In this document: in pieces, positions 55,447 through 63,264 of the stretch
Layout of the letters: every line of letters starts with the position of its first letter
How positions within the stretch are numbered: the first letter of the stretch is position 1
DNA from: Flavobacterium xueshanense
Lineage (GTDB): Bacteria > Bacteroidota > Bacteroidia > Flavobacteriales > Flavobacteriaceae
Length of the DNA stretch: 64,000 nucleotides
Assembly: GCF_900112975.1 (NCBI RefSeq)
Contig: NZ_FONQ01000005.1
Location: 116,646 to 180,645 of the forward strand
Direction of reading: 5' to 3'
Notes under the pieces: generated by a model
The model's database searches: none
The model's input: only the letters and a program-made list of their open reading frames with translations
What the model was told of the DNA's origin: nothing
Translations under genes and position numbers: made by a program

Positions 55447-56081
55447 TATAGGTTAGTTTCTAATTTTAAAAAATAAAATTTATTGTATTCCTTCCAGTCG
55501 AAACTGTAATTACCATCAATTTTAATATTTACAGGAATACCACCAATTGCGGTATTTTTTATAACAGTTCCTTTTATCTCACTTCCATGAGAAATATCAT
55601 AATCCCATAATTTACCACTTTTTTTGTTGGGAAATATAGCGGTTCTAAAATCTGTCATTACCAACATTATTCCCATCAAGAAATTTTCTTTTTTTGAATA
55701 GGATTCTAGTAGCTCAATATCAGAATGAACATCTTTAAAAAATATATCTAAAGCGCCACGCTTTCCTCCACTTGAAGCTAATTCTTTATAACACTTCATT
55801 TCAATTGGAAGCTTAAGAATTTTGTCCTCTTTTTCAATTTTAATTACAATATCACATTCTTTAGTTTTACCATTAACATTTATGGTAGTTTCTAGTTCGA
55901 TTGTGATTTTTTCGTCTTCATGATGAATAGCCAAATCAATTGTATTTTTAAGTAAATAAGCAAAGTTCAATTGCATTGAAGCTTCCTTATTGATTTCAAT
56001 TAAACCACAACCAATTTTTGCAGAAAAACTTTCCCAGCAAATTTCAATAATATCATTAATCCTTTTGACTAAATTCTCCAT
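55446..56081 (-). CDS. Putative PD-(D/E)xK-type protein within the type I operon
   Basis: A 211-residue protein of no family I can name. A candidate nuclease core runs TKECDIVIKI, then DKILKLPIEMKCYKE: Asp77, Glu94 and Lys96 give D-x16-E-x-K. Helical N-terminus, later strands with IMLVMTDFRTAIFPN. It overlaps the genes on both sides by one base (TAATG junctions), so its amount is tied to HsdR and to the 240-residue protein. It might be a second nuclease, a regulator or an accessory specificity factor; none is proven. Confidence 0.6.
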   Translation of the reverse strand: MENLVKRINDIIEICWESFSAKIGCGLIEINKEASMQLNFAYLLKNTIDLAIHHEDEKITIELETTINVNGKTKECDIVIKIEKEDKILKLPIEMKCYKELASSGGKRGALDIFFKDVHSDIELLESYSKKENFLMGIMLVMTDFRTAIFPNKKSGKLWDYDISHGSEIKGTVIKNTAIGGIPVNIKIDGNYSFDWKEYNKFYFLKLETNL

Positions 56082-56803
56082 TATTTAATAGCTAAAGATG
56101 AGTGAATAAATAAAAAATCTGATTGATTTTTATTTATAAAATTAACTGGTATAACTTCTTTTATATAATTTGTAAATTCTTGTTCCCAATGAGAGTGGTC
56201 TTTAAAAAAATCTTTAAAATATTCATCTCCAGTAAATCCAAGATACAATAAAACTACTGGAATATTAAGTTGTTTCAATTTCCAAGCAAATGCAACTCTA
56301 TTGCTCAATTGGTAATGTTTGTCCCTTGAAATATCAAAACCAGTGTAAGTGCAATTTAAATTACCACAGGCTTCTTTCATTCTAGCATCTATGTTATTAT
56401 GGTTAATCATCGACCCCTCAGAAGGCTCGTCTTTTAAACGTTTTCCTTTTAGGTCAAATTCTTTGATATGAGCTTTTGCTTCGACTAATAAGATAGCTTC
56501 TTTCCCATTTAATTGACACAATGAAAGCATATCCCAAGTAGGTGCTTTTCCTCCACGAGGATTCCACCATTTATTAAAATTAGAATTCACATCTTTTAAC
56601 GATGGAAATCTTTCAGCTAGGTTATTCTTATCTATGAAATATTGTAATTCATACTCAAAGTCATCATTTGAACCCTTTGGTTGAACTGTTTTATTGTCAG
56701 AAATATTGGCATCATACGGTTGAAGAATGTTATTCAAGGTATTGATGAAATCTTTTCTTTCAAGTAAATCTAAAATGTGTTTTCTACTTCCTTTATGTGC
56801 CAT
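56081..56803 (-). CDS. Putative PD-(D/E)xK-type protein (240 residues) within the type I operon
   Basis: A soluble 240-residue protein. A likely restriction-like core is GGKAPTWDMLSLCQLNGKEA followed by ILLVEAKAHIKEFD: Asp91, Glu108 and Lys110 form D-x16-E-x-K. The segment WWNPRGGKAPTWD and the later SNRVAFAWKLKQLNIPVVLLYL suggest an alpha/beta fold. It shares its last base with the next start and lies 12 bases after the 188-residue gene. Non-canonical for a type I system, so it may be an added defence function. Function inferred from motif spacing only. Confidence 0.62.
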   Translation of the reverse strand: MAHKGSRKHILDLLERKDFINTLNNILQPYDANISDNKTVQPKGSNDDFEYELQYFIDKNNLAERFPSLKDVNSNFNKWWNPRGGKAPTWDMLSLCQLNGKEAILLVEAKAHIKEFDLKGKRLKDEPSEGSMINHNNIDARMKEACGNLNCTYTGFDISRDKHYQLSNRVAFAWKLKQLNIPVVLLYLGFTGDEYFKDFFKDHSHWEQEFTNYIKEVIPVNFINKNQSDFLFIHSSLAIK

Positions 56804-56815
56804 AATTTGTCTTAT

Positions 56816-57382
56816 TTATAACATTTTTCCAATTTGTTCATAAACTTGTGGGTTGGTTAAAATATTAGCTAAAATATTAGATGCTACATCTGAACCAAAA
56901 GATTTTATTTTTTCCATAAATGATTTCTTTTTTTCTTTTGATTCTATATCAGCTTCAAGAATTTCTTTTAATTCATCAATTTCCGAGGTTCTGAGTTCGC
57001 CTTTAAGAACTTCAACAATAAACTCAAAATTGATACTTACTTGAGTAGATTGATTTTGTTCGTTATGTTGATGAACATTAAAACTTAAAGCATCTGTATT
57101 GTTTTTTTCGGTAAGATGTGGAAGTCCAAAATTTTCAATATCTGAAATTAAACCATTTAATAATTCACTTGCTTCACTTTTAGCATCAGCTGTTCTATCT
57201 GAATACTGAAAACTGTGAATCCCTTTAAGTGCCGAATAACTCGTGTGTTTTTCACCGTATATATGCGCTAAGGTTTGCAATGTTCTTGTTTTCCATTCAT
57301 TAAATCTCTGAGATTCAGAAATTTTATTCAATGCTTCTAATCTTTTTTGAAGTGCTTCTATGGCTTTTTCATCTGTAATCAT
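56816..57382 (-). CDS. Unknown helical protein (188 residues) within the type I operon
   Basis: No family recognised. The N-terminal half is helical and charged (EALQKRLEALNKISESQRFN, then EWKTRTLQTLAHIYGEKHTS), a pattern reminiscent of helical domains found in some abortive-infection proteins. A middle strand region (STQVSINFEFIVEV) and an amphipathic C-terminus (GSDVASNILANILTNP) follow. It starts one base after the hsdS stop and precedes the first nuclease-like gene by 12. Role unknown. Confidence 0.55.
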   Translation of the reverse strand: MITDEKAIEALQKRLEALNKISESQRFNEWKTRTLQTLAHIYGEKHTSYSALKGIHSFQYSDRTADAKSEASELLNGLISDIENFGLPHLTEKNNTDALSFNVHQHNEQNQSTQVSINFEFIVEVLKGELRTSEIDELKEILEADIESKEKKKSFMEKIKSFGSDVASNILANILTNPQVYEQIGKML

Positions 57383-57383
57383 A

Positions 57384-58724
57384 TTAATTCAATTTTTCTT
57401 TTCTCACATCCACCTTACCCGTAACCACTTCACTTATCAAAGCCGTTTTGTATTCTTTTAATAGTTCTATTTCTTGTAGAGAATTATTGAATACAGTATC
57501 AATTTTTTTTAAAGCTTTTTCAATCATAACTACCAATTCAAATTGTTCTTCATATGGAGGAAATGCGATAGTTATATTTCGTAAATCACCTATTAGAATT
57601 ACAGGTTGCATACTTGAAGAATTATTAAAATCAATTTGTTTTTTTGTTGCGTCAGCAATTAGATTATAAAATAAAAATTCAGGATAAACCAAATCAGTAT
57701 TTGGATTTATTCTTGCTATATTTTGATTAATGTGATATTTATCGTTTTCTTGAATAATAGCTGCATTACCAATAGTACCTGTGCATGGATAAACTATATC
57801 ATTTTTATAAAGCTTTGAACGAAATAATTTTAATGATAATTCAGAAGAAATTCTTTCTGTTTTAATATCATTTACTTTGCCGTTTGAAATATTATAACCT
57901 CTTAATGCGATTATTTCTCCGTTTTCATTTGTTTCCCACTCTTTTGTATATTCAAATCCTGATAACTTAGTAATAAAACAAAAAAACTTCAACTTCTTCA
58001 CCTCCCAATGCTCAGGAATTTCCCCCAGCCATTCAATACCTGAATCTTTCATCTTTACTTTTGGGTCTAAACCTTTGGTAACAGCTTGATTGATTAAAGC
58101 GGTGCGTTCTTCTTGTAATAAACTAATAAACTGCTGTTTTTTAGCAATTAAAGTATCTATTTGAGTGGTTTTGTGGTCTAGGTAGTTGGCGATTGATAGC
58201 TGCTCGTCAATAGGAGGAAATAATGATTCAAAATTTCTTATTAATGAAATTGCGACTCCCCCAATTAAGCCAGACATAGAAATTTGAAATTGTTTTTGAA
58301 ATAGTGGGCTTTGTATGTAAAAAAATAAATATTTTGAATTGTTATTTTCATTAGAATTAAAACAAGCCAATTTATTTACAAAATAAATATCTTCATCAAC
58401 AAAAGCCAATTTTCTACCAGCACTGCCTCCTTCGATACAAATTAAAAAAGAATTTTTGGGAGCAATTTTAAATTTAATATTGTCAATAGGGATTCTTAAA
58501 CCATTATGATAATCAATTTTTGAAGCATCTAAATCAATATCTTTAGTCGAAACATAAGGTACTGAGTTTTCAATCATAGCTGAATATTTTATCTTTTCAT
58601 CATCTTTGAGGCTATCTCCATTAAAAATTTTACAATGAAATTTCAACTTACTAATATCCCAATGCTCAGGAATTTCACCAATCCATTCAATTCCAGAATC
58701 TTTATAGTTATCGTATTTCATCAT
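57384..58724 (-). CDS. hsdS: Type I restriction enzyme, specificity subunit (HsdS)
   Basis: A 446-residue subunit that recognises the two halves of the target DNA. It has two target-recognition domains in tandem, each opened by a near-identical phrase: KDSGIEWIGEIPEHWDISKL at the start and KDSGIEWLGEIPEHWEVKKL near residue 226. The first ends in a conserved helix with IDTLIAKKQQFISLLQEERT and the second in TVFNNSLQEIELLKEYKTAL. The start Met pair (58724 or 58721) follows hsdM by 3 bases. The 20-base direct repeats inside could let TRDs be exchanged. Confidence 0.95.
   Translation of the reverse strand: MMKYDNYKDSGIEWIGEIPEHWDISKLKFHCKIFNGDSLKDDEKIKYSAMIENSVPYVSTKDIDLDASKIDYHNGLRIPIDNIKFKIAPKNSFLICIEGGSAGRKLAFVDEDIYFVNKLACFNSNENNNSKYLFFYIQSPLFQKQFQISMSGLIGGVAISLIRNFESLFPPIDEQLSIANYLDHKTTQIDTLIAKKQQFISLLQEERTALINQAVTKGLDPKVKMKDSGIEWLGEIPEHWEVKKLKFFCFITKLSGFEYTKEWETNENGEIIALRGYNISNGKVNDIKTERISSELSLKLFRSKLYKNDIVYPCTGTIGNAAIIQENDKYHINQNIARINPNTDLVYPEFLFYNLIADATKKQIDFNNSSSMQPVILIGDLRNITIAFPPYEEQFELVVMIEKALKKIDTVFNNSLQEIELLKEYKTALISEVVTGKVDVRKEKLN
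58003..58676. repeat. Direct repeats within hsdS
   Basis: Identical 20-base stretches at 58003-58022 and 58657-58676, with similar flanks, 654 bases apart. They encode the shared GEIPEHW segment at the start of each target-recognition domain. Confidence 0.85.
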
Positions 58725-58727
58725 AAT

Positions 58728-60455
58728 TTATCCGATAACTTCTTTAAGTAAACCATCTGTTTCTTGCTCAATAGCCATAATGTCTTTACGGATATCATCC
58801 AAAGAACGTAAAGGTTTGTATTGGTAAAAATATTTGGTAAAATTTACTTCATACCCTATGTTGGTTTTGCTGTGGTCTATCCAAGCATCAGGAACGTGTG
58901 GCAACACTTCTTTTTCCATATAGTCTTGCATATCTACAGTCAACGGAATGTTTTCGGTATCTCGCAATGAAGAATCTGGTTTTGGGTTACCTTTTTTATC
59001 GGTTACTACTTGACCTTTGGCATTGCGTTCTGGTCTTTCAACTGTTACTTTAGCATAACCAAAAGCTTTATTATCGAATATCTTAGAATATTCTGAAGGT
59101 TTAAAATTACCATAAATTTCAGTGATTTCAGCAATTTGTTTTTTGGTGATTTCGTTACGCTTGTTTCCTAATGATTTACTCATTTTCTTAGAGAAATCAA
59201 TAGCGTTTATGAGTTGTACTTTTCCTTTGCGTTCCGTAGGCTTATGATTGGAAATCACCCATACATAAGTAGAAATTCCTGTATTATAAAACAATTGGTT
59301 AGGTAATGCAATTACAGCTTCTAAGAGGTCGTTTTCTATAATCCATTGTCTTATACTACTTTCGTTTTTCGTCTTACTAGGAGAGCCAGAAAAGAGTGGT
59401 GAACCGTTGAATACCAATGCTAAACGAGAGCCACCATCTTCAGGATGTTTCATTTTACTCATTAAATGCATCAAGAATAAAAAAGAACCATCTCCCACAG
59501 AAGGTAATCCAGCTCCAAAGCGTCCTCCATGTCCCAATTGTTCGTGTTCTGCCTTCACAGGTTTGGCAAATTTTTCCCATTTTACTCCAAATGGGGGGTT
59601 GGTAATTAGGTAATCAAACTTTTCGTTCTCTAATTTGTCTTCCGAAATAGAATTTCCTTTTTTAATATTGGAAGCGTTTTGTCCTTTTATCAATAAATCT
59701 GATTTACAGATTGCATAGGATTCTGGGTTTAATTCTTGTCCAAATACTTCCAGTCGTGCATCTGGATTTAGCTCATTTAAGTATTCTTCAGCAACGGATA
59801 ACATTCCACCTGTTCCAGCACAACAATCATAAATGGTTTTGGTAATTCCTTTCTTGGTCAAAATATCTCTATCGTTCAAGAACAAGATGTTAACCATCAG
59901 TTTGATAACCTCACGAGGAGTAAAATGCTCTCCAGCGGTTTCGTTAGAAATCTCAGCAAATTTGCGGATTAACTCTTCAAACATATAGCCCATTTCCATG
60001 CTTGAAATACGGTCTGGATGCAAATCTATTTCTTGAAAACGTTTGATAACCATGAACAATAAATTGTTGTCATCCATTTTATTAATTTGGTTTTCGAACT
60101 CAAATTGCTCAATAATTTCTCTAGCTTCTTCAGAAAATCCGTTGATGTAGTTTCTAAGATTTAAAGCAATATTATTAGGGTCAGCAACCAACTTATCAAA
60201 GGTAAAATTGCTTTTATTGTGAAATTTATATCCAGAAGCCCTGTTCAATAATGCATCAAGGTCTTCAATACCAGTATTTTTTAATTGTTCGTATTTTTTT
60301 AAAACATCCTCTTTTGAAGATTCTAAAACGCAATCCAATCTTCTCAGTACAGTTAATGGTAGTATTACTTTACCGTAGTCACTTTGTTTGTAATCACCTC
60401 TTAATAAGTCAGCAATAGACCAAATAAAATTGGCTGATTCTTTAACGTTCTTCAT
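58728..60455 (-). CDS. hsdM: Type I restriction enzyme, methyltransferase subunit (HsdM)
   Basis: A 575-residue N6-adenine methyltransferase. An HsdM N-terminal helical domain (about 1-140, with FIWSIADLLRGDYKQSDYGK) precedes the methylase domain: FTPREVIKLMV, the SAM-binding YDCCAGTGGMLSVAEE (about 207-222) and the catalytic NPPFGVKW (about 286-293). The target-interacting C-terminus has TENIPLTVDMQDYMEKEVLP-like residues and the common ending region with VNFTKYFYQYKPLR. First gene of the operon. A -7-like TATATTTA on the minus strand at 60479-60486 is a candidate promoter. Confidence 0.96.
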   Translation of the reverse strand: MKNVKESANFIWSIADLLRGDYKQSDYGKVILPLTVLRRLDCVLESSKEDVLKKYEQLKNTGIEDLDALLNRASGYKFHNKSNFTFDKLVADPNNIALNLRNYINGFSEEAREIIEQFEFENQINKMDDNNLLFMVIKRFQEIDLHPDRISSMEMGYMFEELIRKFAEISNETAGEHFTPREVIKLMVNILFLNDRDILTKKGITKTIYDCCAGTGGMLSVAEEYLNELNPDARLEVFGQELNPESYAICKSDLLIKGQNASNIKKGNSISEDKLENEKFDYLITNPPFGVKWEKFAKPVKAEHEQLGHGGRFGAGLPSVGDGSFLFLMHLMSKMKHPEDGGSRLALVFNGSPLFSGSPSKTKNESSIRQWIIENDLLEAVIALPNQLFYNTGISTYVWVISNHKPTERKGKVQLINAIDFSKKMSKSLGNKRNEITKKQIAEITEIYGNFKPSEYSKIFDNKAFGYAKVTVERPERNAKGQVVTDKKGNPKPDSSLRDTENIPLTVDMQDYMEKEVLPHVPDAWIDHSKTNIGYEVNFTKYFYQYKPLRSLDDIRKDIMAIEQETDGLLKEVIG

Positions 60456-60648
60456 TTATTCTTTTAATTAATTGTAGGTAAATATAGAGATATTAAAGTA
60501 TTTATTACTTTTAAAATCTTATAAAATACTCAATGTGGTCTTCTGTAAATCGGGCTCAATAAACAAATTTAGGTTTGTTTTTACAATACCCACATTTAGT
60601 GATATTTGAAAAATTATTTAATTTGCTAGTAATTCTAAAACTTATAAA
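60456..60648. promoter_or_regulatory. Divergent control region between hsdM and the HTH gene
   Basis: It contains a minus-strand -7-like TATATTTA (60479-60486) for hsdM and the inverted repeat AAACAAA-TTTAGG-TTTGTTT (60561-60580), which could bind a regulator. No gene is seen in it. Confidence 0.4.
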
Positions 60649-60927
60649 ATGGATAACGCAATCTTATTACAAAATTTAACTCCAAAGGACTTGGAAGAGT
60701 TAATCACCAGAGTAGTGAAAGAACAATTACAAGAATTTGTAAAAAATGTACCCACCGAAAATCCTGATGAATTATTAACCAGAGCAGAAGCATCTAGTTT
60801 GTTGAAGATTAATATTACTACACTACATAATTGGACTAAAAAAGGTACTATAATAGCTTACGGTATTGGCAATAGAGTCTATTATAAACGTGGGGAATTA
60901 ATGGCAAGCTTGATTCGAATTAACTAA
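60649..60927 (+). CDS. Excisionase-like helix-turn-helix protein
   Basis: A 92-residue protein with a helical N-terminus (LTPKDLEELITRVVKEQLQE) and a MerR-like/excisionase domain: LLTRAEASSLLKINITTLHN, WTKKGTIIAYGIGNRVYYKR. Such proteins occur widely in Bacteroidota mobile elements as recombination directionality factors or small regulators. It is divergent from hsdM and could control it or the island integrase; neither is shown. Confidence 0.85.
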   Translation: MDNAILLQNLTPKDLEELITRVVKEQLQEFVKNVPTENPDELLTRAEASSLLKINITTLHNWTKKGTIIAYGIGNRVYYKRGELMASLIRIN

Positions 60928-60947
60928 TTATCTGAGTAATTTTGTAG

Positions 60948-61493
60948 AATACTAAGCCCATACAAAATATTGCTATAACACGAAGTTTTAATGTAATGAT
61001 GAAAACTTGGGATGAATTACGTGAACGTGTTTCTACTTTTGCATTGTTAGCTGGAGTAAAACTTAGGAATCAAAACAGTAATTGCGAATTGATTCAGGTC
61101 TTCATCTATACCAACAGATTCCGACAAGAATTACCGCAATATAGTGGCTATAAAACAGTGAAATTACAGTTTCCAACTTCATCTACATTTGAGTTAAATA
61201 AGTACGCTCAAATGGCTTGAAATTCAATATATAAAGATGGATATAGTTACAAAAAAGCAGGTGTAATATTGACGGGTTTTTCACAAGACGAAACCCAGCA
61301 ATCATCTATGTTTGAGTATGAAAACCCAAAGCATAAAGTATTGATGAATGTATTGAATAAAAGGAATATTAAGATGGGTGATAAGGTGAAGTTTGGTGGT
61401 CAAGACTTGAAAAGAAAATGGAAAATGAAACAAGAAAGTTTATCACCGTGTTACAGCACAAACTTAAAGGATATAATAACTATTAAATGTTAA
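60948..61493 (+). pseudogene. umuC: Decayed umuC (DNA polymerase V C-terminal part)
   Basis: One frame carries the C-terminal half of UmuC: TRSFNVM, ERVSTFALLAGVKLRNQ, VFIYTNRFRQELPQY, NSIYKDGYSYKKAGV, NPKHKVLMNVLNKRN, GGQDLKRKWKMKQESLSP and TNLKDIITIK. An in-frame TAG closes the frame at 60945-60947 and a TGA interrupts it between AQM-A and NSIYKDG (near 61218-61220), where intact genes have Gly or another residue. The palm and catalytic half are missing. It is therefore a remnant, left at the junction of the excisionase-like gene and the cassette-like array. Confidence 0.85.
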
Positions 61494-61527
61494 ACCTATT
61501 CTTTAGATTTGCCAAATCATCCGAAAT

Positions 61528-61591
61528 AAAAAACTAATTTCAAATTAAGCTTGATGCTCAAATTGCTAGCAGCTTGTTTTAGCGGTAGTTA
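61528..61591 (-). repeat. Integron-like repeat, copy B (partial)
   Basis: On the minus strand it starts with the stop codon of the preceding gene (TAACTACCGCTAAAAC). The 23-base block at 61542-61564 matches copy A (62393-62415) at 18 of 23 positions. TTAGCGGTA at 61579-61587 (plus strand) is the inverse of the TACCGCTAA at 62301-62309. Its distal half is missing, lost at the umuC junction. Confidence 0.6.
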
Positions 61592-62284
61592 TTTTCTGTT
61601 AGTTAATCTTTTCGCATTACTTATGTGCAAATTTACTATTCTATTTTTCGCAGTTCCTTTAACCCAATTCCCGCCAATAATAGTATTAGTTTGCTTTACA
61701 AGTTTGTCAAAGTGATTTAATTCTTTTTGACTTGCAACATGTCCAAAATACATTTCTGCAAGTTTTTCTCTTGGTGCACTATATCCACCATATGCCCAAA
61801 TTTGGGAAGTTGTTAGATTATCAACTTTTAAAATAATTTCAGCTTCAGAATTTTTAAAAAAACCAATACCTGTCTTGTAACTAGTAATTTCATTCTTTTG
61901 AGCTTCACAAGCTTCTAAAAATGATACTTCTTTATATAATTCATAAAGATTTATAACGATACTAAAATTAGGTTCGTTATTATGAATTTCAAATATTACA
62001 CCTTGATAACCGATTGAAGGAACACCACCATTAAAGTTTTGAACAACGGATTTATCGAAAGTCCAAGAAGAATATGTTTCTGGCAATTTCATATTTGCAC
62101 CCAGAATAAGTGAATTTGTTCCTGTCAGCGAAACTTGACGATAGCAATTTGAACTCATTGCTTTAAATCTTTCTGGTAAATCTTTAGAATATTCAATAAT
62201 TCTTTCTGCAATTTGTGTTTTATTAGCACCTATTCCTGTAGAATGCCAATCATTAATTGCTTGTAATAGTTCTAATTTATACAT
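61589..62284 (-). CDS. ADP-ribosyltransferase-like protein in a cassette
   Basis: A 231-residue protein. Three motifs in the right order suggest an R-S-E-type ADP-ribosyltransferase fold: Arg49 in NCYRQVSL, the Ser/Thr strand SSWTFDKSVVQNF (72-84) and the late KNSEAEIILKV with Glu147 and Glu149 (ExE). The strand GYQGVIFEI between them also suits the fold. It has no signal peptide. It is flanked by copies A and B of the integron-like repeat, its own stop codon being part of copy B. It could be a toxin or protein-modifying enzyme; the call rests on motif reading. Confidence 0.5.
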   Translation of the reverse strand: MYKLELLQAINDWHSTGIGANKTQIAERIIEYSKDLPERFKAMSSNCYRQVSLTGTNSLILGANMKLPETYSSWTFDKSVVQNFNGGVPSIGYQGVIFEIHNNEPNFSIVINLYELYKEVSFLEACEAQKNEITSYKTGIGFFKNSEAEIILKVDNLTTSQIWAYGGYSAPREKLAEMYFGHVASQKELNHFDKLVKQTNTIIGGNWVKGTAKNRIVNLHISNAKRLTNRK

Positions 62285-62298
62285 ATTTTTTTTAAATA

Positions 62299-62446
62299 AT
62301 TACCGCTAACTTACCCTTGCTACCAGTGGTTTGGGATTAAAGAGGCGAGATTTTTCAATTATACATAATTTTCCAAGTACAAAACCATCTTTAAATTCAG
62401 CCTAATGCCCAAATCTCTTGTAACGGCTGTTACCTGTAGTGCGTTA
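62299..62446 (-). repeat. Integron-like repeat, copy A (complete)
   Basis: A 148-base intergenic element between two unrelated genes. On the minus strand it begins in the stop codon of the HEPN-like gene (TAACGCACTACAGGTAACAG), has the block shared with copy B, complementary arms TTTGGG and CCCAAA, and ends GTTAGCGGTAAT just before the next gene. The 12-base end ATTACCGCTAAC (62299-62310, plus strand) is identical at 63214-63225. The layout matches attC sites, though the 7-base cores are not the canonical GTTRRRY. Confidence 0.6.
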
Positions 62447-63181
62447 TACTCTTGTAAAAGTAAAATTGCTTATTTTCAAAGTAAAAACCGCTAAATACGG
62501 ATATAAAATTTTTAGAAGCTCTACTTTGTTTTGGTAACCAAATATTTCAGGAACAACAGTTGTTTCTCCATTATGAACAAAGTTATTTCGTACTGCATAA
62601 ATAATTGTCAAAATTTCGCTATTAGTTAAGTTAAATTGTGAATTTTTTACTTTCACAATAATTTCATTCAATCTTCTTCGTTGACCATGTATTGAGTTTT
62701 CCAAAGAATAATTTAAATATTCTATTAACAATTCTCTTTTTGCTTGGATAGAATATATCTCATTTAGTTTATCTTGTATCAACTCTAGCGAACGAGAAAT
62801 TTCGATTGATTGAGCATAATTTAAATGAACAACACTATCTATCCATTCGATTTTGTTTTTTGATGCACCAACCGTTTCTGTATAAAATTTTATGTAAGTT
62901 TCGTAGGCAAACCAAAGGTCAGCTAATTTATAATATAGTAGATGACAAAGTTTTAAATCATTTTCTTTATCCGAAACAAAGAAATTATTTAGTCGTATTT
63001 CTCTAATGCCAAAAGCCAACCTTATTTTTACGTCTAAATTTTGATACTCATTAAAAATTCTCTGAAGTCTTTCTAATTCGATTTCATTTTCAAAATTATT
63101 AAATATTCTATTATGAAGTATGTCTCTATTCGCTTGAAATAAGTTATATTCTCGAAGGAAATTTTCATAATCATTTTCCAT
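62444..63181 (-). CDS. HEPN-like protein in a cassette
   Basis: A 245-residue all-helical protein with no signal or membrane segment. Near the C-terminus, IIYAVRNNFVHNGET holds Arg198-x4-His203, the RNxxxH-type motif of HEPN ribonucleases; such domains are common in toxin-antitoxin and defence genes. No antitoxin-like (MNT) partner gene is beside it. Its stop codon is part of repeat copy A and its upstream side carries repeat copy C. The call is from one motif plus overall helicity, so it is tentative. Confidence 0.5.
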   Translation of the reverse strand: MENDYENFLREYNLFQANRDILHNRIFNNFENEIELERLQRIFNEYQNLDVKIRLAFGIREIRLNNFFVSDKENDLKLCHLLYYKLADLWFAYETYIKFYTETVGASKNKIEWIDSVVHLNYAQSIEISRSLELIQDKLNEIYSIQAKRELLIEYLNYSLENSIHGQRRRLNEIIVKVKNSQFNLTNSEILTIIYAVRNNFVHNGETTVVPEIFGYQNKVELLKILYPYLAVFTLKISNFTFTRV

Positions 63182-63213
63182 AGTTGAATTTAAATTGAGT
63201 TTTTTTTGAGGGC

Positions 63214-63225
63214 ATTACCGCTAAC
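63214..63225 (-). repeat. Integron-like repeat, copy C (right end only)
   Basis: ATTACCGCTAAC, identical to the end of copy A, 33 bases upstream of the HEPN-like gene. The rest of the repeat is replaced by the insertion sequence. Confidence 0.6.
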
Positions 63226-63229
63226 GTCA

Positions 63230-63255
63230 GTTCGTCTAAAAACCTTTAAACGAAC
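63230..63255. repeat. Probable terminal region of the insertion sequence
   Basis: A hairpin with 9-base arms (63230-63238 with 63247-63255, 8 of 9 matching) lies between the repeat end and the transposase stop. It may be an IS end or its terminator; the other IS end is outside the window. Confidence 0.45.
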
Positions 63256-63264
63256 TCATTTTAG

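Noticed and set aside
60996..61493. Two separate small genes at 60996-61220 and 61269-61493
   Set aside because: They are in one frame and match consecutive parts of UmuC, so they are one broken gene.
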